Part shown: positions 20,449 to 26,010 of the stretch, piece after piece
How positions within the stretch are numbered: position 1 is the first letter of the stretch
Layout of the letters: every line of letters starts with the position of its first letter
Source of the DNA: a virus
Length of the DNA stretch: 26,010 nucleotides
IMG/VR virus record: IMGVR_UViG_3300031539_000274
Span: 1-26,010 of that record
Reading direction: 5' to 3' (one strand)
Program-made: the position numbers and the translations under genes
The notes under the pieces: model-generated
Database searches by the model: none
What the model was told of the DNA's origin: nothing
What the model saw: only the letters and a program-made list of their open reading frames with translations

Positions 20449-20851
20449 AGTCAGAGGAATCGACATCTATGTCGAGGTTAACACCGGCACCTTCGGGTCC
20501 CCCGTTTGGACCAAGGTCGGCGGGCAGAAGGACGCCTCGATTACCATGGGGCTCGACGAGATCGACGTCACCGACAAGGACTCGGCCGGCTGGCCGGAGA
20601 ACCTTCCCGGCAACCGGAACGTCGAGATCGAGTTCGACGCCTTCCTGATCGAGGACAACCCTGGCTTCGACGAGATGAAGAAGGGTTTCTGGGATGTCCC
20701 GCCCAAGGATCTCGACCTTCGTCTCAAGACGCCTGCGCACACCTATCGCGGTTATTTCCGGCTGACCGAGATGCCGATCGAGGCGCCGCTCGACGACGCC
20801 GCATCGGTGAGCTTCTCGCTCAAGCTGACCGGCGTCTTGACCCCGGCGTAA
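20441..20851 (+). CDS. major tail (tube) protein
   Basis: 136 aa behind AGAGGAGG. Typical tube-protein layout (TP901-1/phi13 family): VEVNTGTFGSPVWTKVGGQKDAS, EIDVTDKDSAGW, then a strand-helix-strand part with DEMKKGFWDVP, and a C-terminal VSFSLKLTGV. Hexameric rings of this protein stack around the tape measure to form the tail tube. Position upstream of the chaperone genes supports this. Confidence 0.85.
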   Translation: MGKVRGIDIYVEVNTGTFGSPVWTKVGGQKDASITMGLDEIDVTDKDSAGWPENLPGNRNVEIEFDAFLIEDNPGFDEMKKGFWDVPPKDLDLRLKTPAHTYRGYFRLTEMPIEAPLDDAASVSFSLKLTGVLTPA

Positions 20852-20863
20852 AGGAGGTGAGAA

Positions 20864-21193
20864 GTGTCCACATTGAATATCCAGAAGGTTGTGCTTGCCG
20901 GCCTCTCCCCGACCTACGGGGAGGCGGCCGTGGGCGGGGACGAGTTCGTCAACTCCGGCCGTGAGTTCATCCACGTCAAGAACGGGCACACGAGCCCGCA
21001 GACGGTCACGGTGAACTCCCAGGCGGTCTGCTCGCAGGGCTTCGACCACGACGTCGCCGTCGAAATCCTCGCGAGCGGGGAGCGGATGATCGGGCCGTTC
21101 CCGAAGGACCGCTTCGACGACACCGGTGGCAAGGTCCAGATCACCTACAGCGGCGTCACGCTGCTGACGATCGCCGCCATCCAGGTGGCTTAG
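20864..21193 (+). CDS. small beta-rich protein next to tail tube (GTG start)
   Basis: 109 aa from GTG 20864 behind AGGAGGTGA, one of the strongest sites in the window. Beta-rich, with GREFIHVKNGHTSPQTVTV, GFDHDVAVEILASGERMIGPFPKDRF and a C-terminal TLLTIAAIQV. It looks like a small Ig-like or decoration-type domain, related in style to proteins encoded beside tube genes. Function unknown; a tail or head surface protein is plausible. Confidence 0.6.
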   Translation: MSTLNIQKVVLAGLSPTYGEAAVGGDEFVNSGREFIHVKNGHTSPQTVTVNSQAVCSQGFDHDVAVEILASGERMIGPFPKDRFDDTGGKVQITYSGVTLLTIAAIQVA

Positions 21194-21586
21194 ATGAAGG
21201 GTTTCATCCTCGAGCTCGACAAGCCGCGGAGGCTCGTCTTTGATTTCGACGCCTGGGACGTCATTGCCGGGAAGTATTGGCCCAAAGAGGACAAGGGCGG
21301 CTTCGACGTCTCGAAGCTCGAGATCACCGCTCGCGAGCTCCCGTTCCTGGCCTTCGCCGGCCTGATCTGGGAGGATCCCGGGCTCACGGAGGAGAGCGCG
21401 AAGGCGCTGCTCAATGCCGCGATCCGCGAGGGTAAATGCTCCATCCTCTCCATCCTGAACGTCGTCTCGGACGCGATCTTCGCCCAGAGCGGGCTCCAGA
21501 AAGTCCCGGTCGAACTTGGCGAGGCCGAAAAAAAAGCGAAGGGCCCGACAGCTCTCATCCCCGCTTCGAGAAAGAGAGGAAAATAG
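21194..21586 (+). CDS. tail assembly chaperone (gpG-like, zero-frame product)
   Basis: 130 aa, starting next to the previous stop. N-terminal LELDKPRRLVFDFDAWDVI, middle LPFLAFAGLIWEDPGLTEESAKALL and SILNVVSDAIF are those of siphophage tail assembly chaperones preceding the tape measure gene. In the zero frame it ends at TAG 21584-21586. Eight A at 21528-21535 allow a -1 shift to a longer product. These chaperones coat the tape measure protein during tail building and are not in the virion. Confidence 0.8.
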   Translation: MKGFILELDKPRRLVFDFDAWDVIAGKYWPKEDKGGFDVSKLEITARELPFLAFAGLIWEDPGLTEESAKALLNAAIREGKCSILSILNVVSDAIFAQSGLQKVPVELGEAEKKAKGPTALIPASRKRGK

Positions 21587-21885
21587 CGGCGCGGCTCGGG
21601 ATCATCCGGGAGGCCGACTTCCGGCGGCTGACGCCCGGCGAGCTCCGGCTGGCTGTCGAGGCCCAGGCTGAGCAGGAGGAGGAGCGGGAGAGGGCCGAAT
21701 GGTACAAGCTGGCCTGGTTCGTCTCCTATCTCCTCCAACCCTATGTGAAACGCGGCCGGACGATCGACCCGGAGAGGTTGCTGCCGAAACGTATGCGGAG
21801 CAGGAAGAAGCCGAGGACCAAAGAGGAGGCCCGAAAGGAACTCAGGGAACTCAAGAAGAGCGTGGGAATGAAAGATGACGGTTAA
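21194..21885 (+). CDS. tail assembly chaperone G-T fusion by -1 frameshift
   Basis: Slipping back one base on A AAA AAA (21529-21535) joins residues 1-114 of the zero-frame protein to the reading frame that ends at 21885, giving about 230 aa. The added part contains DFRRLTPGELRLAVEAQ and EWYKLAWFVSYLLQ, the pattern of gpT-like extensions, and ends in a Lys/Arg-rich helix. It has no start codon with a ribosome binding site of its own near its beginning. This is the lambda G/GT arrangement, where the extension recruits tube protein. Its end overlaps the tape measure start by 11 nt. Confidence 0.8.
21529..21535 (+). other. -1 ribosomal frameshift slippery heptamer
   Basis: A AAA AAA in the zero frame (codons GAA AAA AAA GCG, 21527-21538). 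Slippage moves reading to AGC at 21535. GC-rich sequence with GGGCCC follows and could form structure that promotes slipping. The overlap of frames and the gpT-like downstream sequence support use of this site. Confidence 0.75.
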
Positions 21886-24550
21886 GTCGCTACTGGTTAA
21901 AATTTCCGCCGACGCCTCCGAACTGCAGGGGGGCCTCGACAAGGCCAAGAAGGGGCTCGAGGCGCACGAGGCGGCCTTCAGGAAGGTCGGGCTCGCCATG
22001 ACCGCCGCGGGCGGCATAATGACGGCGTTCTTCATGAAGGCCGTTGATGCAGCCGCCAAGGAAGAAGCCGCACAGGTAAGGCTCGAGACGATGCTGAAGA
22101 ACGTCAAGACGGCCACGGAAGGCGGGGCCGCGATGCTGATCCAATATGCCGGCGCCCTCCAGGCGGTCACGGGCTATGAGGACGAGGAAATCGTCTCCGC
22201 CCAGGCCATGCTGGCCACGTTCCAGCTCAACGAGAAGCAGATCGCGGCGATCACGCCGCGGCTCCTCGACATGGCGGCCGCCACGGAGAAGGCCACGGGT
22301 GAGAAGCAGGACCTCCAGGCGATCGCCATCGCCCTCGGGAAGGGCTTCACCGGAATGGCCGGCAGTCTCAGCCGCTACGGCGTCGTCCTCAGTGACGAGA
22401 CGAAGAAGACGGGCGACTTCAACGCCATCCTCAAAGACCTCGACATGAACTTCAAGGGTGCGTCCGAGGCCGCGGGGAAGACCTTCCAGGGGCAGCTAAG
22501 GATACTGAAGGCGACGATCGGCGACGTGGTCGAAAAAATCGGGGCGCAGCTCATTCCCGTCCTTATCCCGCTCATCCAAAAAGGGGCTGCGGTTGCGAAA
22601 ATGATCATCAGCTGGATGGACGCCCACCAGGGACTATTGAAGACCCTTGTCCCCGTGATCGCCGGCCTGGGGGTGGCCATGACGGTCCTCGGCCCGCTGA
22701 CCATGGTCCTACCCAAAATCATAGGAGGAGTGCTGGGCCTCGGGAAGGCCCTCCTTTTCTTGGCGGCGAATCCGGCCGCGCTTGCCTTCGCGGCCGTGGG
22801 AGCGCTCGCGATCGTCATCTACAAGTTGACGTCGGCCATGAAAGAGGCCGCCGGGATGGAAGGCGTTTTCAACGTGGCGAATAAGACGCTCGTCGAAGAG
22901 ATGCTGGAGGCCAGCCAGATCGTTGGATTGGTGGCGCAGGAGTTCATGAACCTGGAAAAGAAATACAAGGGGAACGCCATTCGCATGAAGGAGGCGATCC
23001 TCGCCGGCAAGGAGGGGAAGAAGCTCCAGGAGCAGTTGATTTTCGTCATGAGAAAGCACGGAGCGGTGATAGACGAGCAGGGCCAAGCCTACGACAAATC
23101 CAAGGAGGAGCTGGACAAATTTTTAGAGGAAGTGAAAAAGCTGACCAGCGCCGGCAAAATAGATGAGGAGCAGACGAAAAAGATAATCGCCGCAAGGGGC
23201 CAGCTCGCGGACGAGATCGCCAAGGCGACGATGAAGGAACGGGATTATCAGAAGTTCGCGATTACCGCGGCCTATGAAGCGCGGAAGACCGAGATCAAGG
23301 ATACAATCACCGACGCGAAGGAGAAAGGTGCTCTCCTGGTCCAGGCAGAGAAGTCCTGCAACGCCCAGCTCGCCGCGCTCGGGAAGCAATACCGGGACGA
23401 GGAGCTCCAGGGGAGGATTGACTTCGCCAAGGAGATCGCCGATCAGGAGGACCAACAGACGGTCGACAAGATCACGGCGGCGAAGGACGCGGCGAAGGAC
23501 TATCTCGCGCAGAGGAAACAGATGGTCGACGCCATCCGGACGATGAACATGAGCCAGCTCGAGGGCGAGCGGTACATGATCGAGCAGGAGCATGCGGACA
23601 AGATCAAAGCGATAAATGATAACTTGGCCCTTACAGATAAACAGAAAGCGGACCTCACGCAGATAGAGAATGACTATTATGCGTGGCTCATCGCAAAGAA
23701 CTATACGACGGCCCAGATAATAGCCGAGAAGTGGCGCGAGCAAATAGAGAAGATCACCCAGCTGGTCGCCTATTTCATAAGCGGGTTGGACACCCTCTTC
23801 TCCCAGGCCGCGGAGAACGAGCAGATCAGGCTGGACAATGAAGAGAAGGTAAAGACCGAGGCGCTGAGCAGGGAGTACACGGCGAAGGAGACGGCGCTCA
23901 GCAACGCGAACGCCCAGTCCCTGGCCGCGATCGAATCCGAATACGCGGCCAAGGCGAAGGCCATCGAGGACAACATCAAGGACGAGGAAAAAAAAGAGGC
24001 GATGCTCTCGGCGCTCGAAAAACAAAAAGCCGCCGAGACTGAAGCCCTGAAAATCACCAGTGACGAGGCCATGAACAAGCTCGAGCAGGAGAGAGCGGAC
24101 GCCGAGGCCAGGATCGCCGAGGACCTGGAGAGGAAGAAATTGGACCTCCGGAGGAAGGAAGCAAAGCAGCAGAAGGCCGTTGCTCTCCTGAGTGCGATTG
24201 TCAATACTGCCTCGGCGATCGTGGAGGCTTTGCCGAATATCCCCCTGGCCATAGCCGTCGGGATCATGGGCGCCGCCCAGGTGGCGCTAATCGCCCGGCA
24301 GCCGCTTCCCCTGGCCGAAGGCGGCCTGATCAAGAAGCCGACCTACGCCATGCTCGGAGAGGAGGGCCCGGAGCTGGTTCTCCCGTTGAAGGATTTGAAG
24401 CCGGCCTTCGCCATGGCCGGCGGCGGGGTGACGCTCCGGCAGTCGATCTATTTCTACGGCAACATCAACAACGCCGGCGACCTCGACGAGATCTCGCGCC
24501 GCTTGGCCGAGCGGACCGTCCAGGCGATCTCGAAGGGCAGGAGATACTGA
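21875..24550 (+). CDS. tape measure protein
   Basis: 891 aa. Starts with VKSLLVKISADASELQGGLDKA, usual for tape measure proteins. Hydrophobic helices at about 255-317, long helical and coiled-coil stretches from about 330 to 800 rich in Ala, Glu and Lys, another hydrophobic segment at about 775-815 and the C-terminal LAEGGLIKKPTYAMLGEEGPE motif common in this family. At about 1.5 angstrom per residue the tail would be about 130 nm, so a siphovirus. It may also help DNA cross the inner membrane. No lysozyme or peptidase motif was seen. The stop overlaps the Dit start by one base. Confidence 0.9.
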   Translation: MTVKSLLVKISADASELQGGLDKAKKGLEAHEAAFRKVGLAMTAAGGIMTAFFMKAVDAAAKEEAAQVRLETMLKNVKTATEGGAAMLIQYAGALQAVTGYEDEEIVSAQAMLATFQLNEKQIAAITPRLLDMAAATEKATGEKQDLQAIAIALGKGFTGMAGSLSRYGVVLSDETKKTGDFNAILKDLDMNFKGASEAAGKTFQGQLRILKATIGDVVEKIGAQLIPVLIPLIQKGAAVAKMIISWMDAHQGLLKTLVPVIAGLGVAMTVLGPLTMVLPKIIGGVLGLGKALLFLAANPAALAFAAVGALAIVIYKLTSAMKEAAGMEGVFNVANKTLVEEMLEASQIVGLVAQEFMNLEKKYKGNAIRMKEAILAGKEGKKLQEQLIFVMRKHGAVIDEQGQAYDKSKEELDKFLEEVKKLTSAGKIDEEQTKKIIAARGQLADEIAKATMKERDYQKFAITAAYEARKTEIKDTITDAKEKGALLVQAEKSCNAQLAALGKQYRDEELQGRIDFAKEIADQEDQQTVDKITAAKDAAKDYLAQRKQMVDAIRTMNMSQLEGERYMIEQEHADKIKAINDNLALTDKQKADLTQIENDYYAWLIAKNYTTAQIIAEKWREQIEKITQLVAYFISGLDTLFSQAAENEQIRLDNEEKVKTEALSREYTAKETALSNANAQSLAAIESEYAAKAKAIEDNIKDEEKKEAMLSALEKQKAAETEALKITSDEAMNKLEQERADAEARIAEDLERKKLDLRRKEAKQQKAVALLSAIVNTASAIVEALPNIPLAIAVGIMGAAQVALIARQPLPLAEGGLIKKPTYAMLGEEGPELVLPLKDLKPAFAMAGGGVTLRQSIYFYGNINNAGDLDEISRRLAERTVQAISKGRRY

Positions 24551-25335
24551 TGACGATTCCCGTGATTTATGTCGAGCAGTCGGACCAGAAGATCAAGCTC
24601 ATCGACAGCGTCGGCCAGGAGTTCTACCTCCCCAAGACCTTCGAAGTCCGCTCGGAGCCGATCGCGAAGAAAAGCGCCGTCCTCGACGTCGCCTACGTGC
24701 ACGGCGCCAAGGACGTCTCCGACGGCATGTTTTCCCAGCGCGTTATCGAGATCTCGGGGAAGATCTGGGCCTTCTCCGACGCCGCCTATAACTCGAAATG
24801 GGACGCCCTGGCCGAGCACCTCATCAAGGAGGACTTCAGGATCCAGAACCGCGACCGGCAGATCCGGATCCGGAAGATCGAGGAGGTCTCCCACGAGTAC
24901 CCCTCGACCGTGGGCTACGACTACGGCGTCGTCACGATCCGGATGCTGGCCGTGGATCCCTTCTGGTACGGGAAGACGGTGCAGCAGAAGGAGATCACGA
25001 TCACGACCTCGCCGAAGGAGTTCCAGTGGGACATCGGGGGGAAGGTAGAGACATTTCCAACGATCATCATCCTCCAAAACGCCGACAACGCCGACTTCAA
25101 GCTCGAGAATACGACCGACAGCTCCCGCGAGTTCAGAGTCCAGGACGCCCTGAACGTGAACGGGACGACGGTCACGGTGGACTGCATAAACGGCACCGTC
25201 AAGCGCGGGACGACGGACATCATCTCGAAATTCTCCGGTCTCTTCCTCCGGCTTCTCGGCGGCCGACCGAACCTCTTCAAGTACACCGGTTCGAATTGCA
25301 AGATCACGATGCAGTATTACGAGGCCTGGATCTGA
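24550..25335 (+). CDS. distal tail protein (Dit-like)
   Basis: 261 aa after the tape measure gene, sharing one base with its stop (TGATG). N-terminal part with strands and DKVSDG-like turn (KDVSDGMFSQRVIEISGKIW), then a helix WDALAEHLI and strands with RKIEEVSHEYPS and MLAVDPFWYG, the typical belt domain of Sipho_tail/Dit proteins; the C-terminal half (FPTIIILQNADNADF onward) is a galectin-like beta domain. Dit hexamers form the hub at the tail tip. Confidence 0.8.
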   Translation: MTIPVIYVEQSDQKIKLIDSVGQEFYLPKTFEVRSEPIAKKSAVLDVAYVHGAKDVSDGMFSQRVIEISGKIWAFSDAAYNSKWDALAEHLIKEDFRIQNRDRQIRIRKIEEVSHEYPSTVGYDYGVVTIRMLAVDPFWYGKTVQQKEITITTSPKEFQWDIGGKVETFPTIIILQNADNADFKLENTTDSSREFRVQDALNVNGTTVTVDCINGTVKRGTTDIISKFSGLFLRLLGGRPNLFKYTGSNCKITMQYYEAWI

Positions 25336-25336
25336 A

Positions 25337-26010
25337 ATGCCGAGGCTAAGGGAAGAGAAGCGGCTCCGCGAGCAGCGGCTGATGGGGATCAAGACCGGGA
25401 TCCCGACCTATGTGCCGCCCGAGCTTACGCTCAAGGGCTTCAAGCTCGTCTTCTACAACACCAGCCAGGCGAAGGTCGGCGAGCTCGGCGCCGACGTCAA
25501 GATCGGCAGAGTCTCGGAGATCGAGTTCGAGCTCATGGATTTCGGCTGCGGCGCTTTCTCCTTTGTTCTCGATTCGTTCCCCGCATTCCCGATCGGGTAC
25601 CGGATGCGGGTCGACGTCCATCCTTACTTCGACGCGGCGCCCTGGTTCTCCGGGTTCGTCCAGACGATCCCGAAACCCGGCCAGAAGCCGCCCTACCGCT
25701 ATATCGGGTTCGGGTTCTTCGAGCAGCTCGATTGGGTGATGGTCACGGCTTCCTATCAGAACACGGAGATAAGCGTCATCATCAAGGACATCGTCCAGAA
25801 CATCGTTGCGCCGAACACGCAGATCGCCTACAACGCCTCAAAGGTCGAGGCGACCTCCTACACGGTCGCGGATATCTCGTTCGACCACGCGCTGGCCAAG
25901 GACGCCATCCAACAGCTCGCGGCGATCGCCCAGGGCTACGAGTTCGGCGTCGACAATTCCCGGGAGTTCTACTTCCGGCCGATCGACACCGAGGAATACT
26001 ACTTCTACTG
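25337..26010 (+). CDS. tail hub / Tal-like protein, 3' truncated by window
   Basis: Open from ATG 25337 to the end of the window, 224 codons so far. Basic N-terminus, then a domain with GFKLVFYNTSQAK, VSEIEFELMDFGCGAFSFVL, PWFSGFVQTIP and RYIGFGFFEQLDW, a beta-barrel like the gp27/Tal N-terminal hub domain, followed by ISVIIKDIVQNIVAP and QLAAIAQGYEFGVDNSREFYFRP. Position after Dit fits the tail-associated protein that forms the baseplate hub and carries fibre or lysin parts at its C-terminus, which lie outside the window. Confidence 0.75.
   Translation, partial: MPRLREEKRLREQRLMGIKTGIPTYVPPELTLKGFKLVFYNTSQAKVGELGADVKIGRVSEIEFELMDFGCGAFSFVLDSFPAFPIGYRMRVDVHPYFDAAPWFSGFVQTIPKPGQKPPYRYIGFGFFEQLDWVMVTASYQNTEISVIIKDIVQNIVAPNTQIAYNASKVEATSYTVADISFDHALAKDAIQQLAAIAQGYEFGVDNSREFYFRPIDTEEYYFY

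Noticed and set aside
1-26010. CRISPR array, IS element, integrase or attachment site
   Set aside because: No regularly spaced repeats, transposase or recombinase motifs, or tRNA-like attachment sequence was seen anywhere in the window.

Overview
The window is a 26 kb piece of a GC-rich tailed-phage genome (Caudoviricetes, siphovirus-like), either a free phage or a prophage. The evidence is a terminase pair, PBSX/HK97-type portal, Mu gpF-like head protein, XkdF-type prohead protease, scaffold-like protein, major capsid protein, head-tail connectors, tail tube, a lambda G/GT-style -1 frameshift, a long tape measure protein and a Dit-like protein, all on the plus strand in canonical order. I see no integrase, repressor of known type, tRNA, rRNA or clear bacterial gene, so lysogeny and host are undetermined. 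Both ends cut a gene (ParB on the left, a tail hub/Tal-like protein on the right).

Layout. 1-4260: end of an early/middle module: a ParB-like protein with two cysteine clusters, a small zinc-ribbon-like protein, a RusA-like resolvase, several small membrane proteins, a coiled-coil protein, a probable ATC-initiated XRE-type HTH protein and an unknown 115-aa protein. 4262-6027: a promoter-like element, then an M15-type endolysin and small envelope proteins (a nested lipoprotein, a membrane-anchored Ig-like protein, a one-TM protein), probably the lysis/envelope module. 6024-8066: an unusual accessory block. A plus-strand fusion of a ParB-like nuclease domain with a PP-loop PAPS-reductase/DndC-like domain ends tail-to-tail, overlapping by 22 nt, with a minus-strand two-gene unit (unknown protein plus a DUF523/TudS-like [4Fe-4S] desulfidase) that has its own sigma70-like promoter. 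8067-8164: an AT-rich divergent control region. 8165-15903: terminase small and large subunits, portal, Mu F-like protein and a giant 1146-aa fusion. 15904-16165: a second copy of the promoter-like element and a structured leader. 16166-26010: scaffold, capsid, connectors and tail genes with short ATGA-type overlaps, i.e. one late operon.

The two most unusual things are: (1) the 1146-aa protein, which joins a Pol-beta-type nucleotidyltransferase, a SAM methyltransferase, an ATP-dependent DNA-ligase core with OB fold, a region resembling the LigD 3'-phosphoesterase, a small Cys/His cluster and a C-terminal XkdF prohead protease; this suggests a DNA-end-processing set that is packaged in the prohead and cut loose by its own protease; and (2) the sulfur-chemistry pair (PP-loop/ParB fusion against a TudS-like desulfidase). 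Two intergenic elements of about 70 nt at 4276 and 15919, each with TTGACT at the same 18-nt distance from a -10-like hexamer, look like a shared phage promoter for the lysis and morphogenesis operons.
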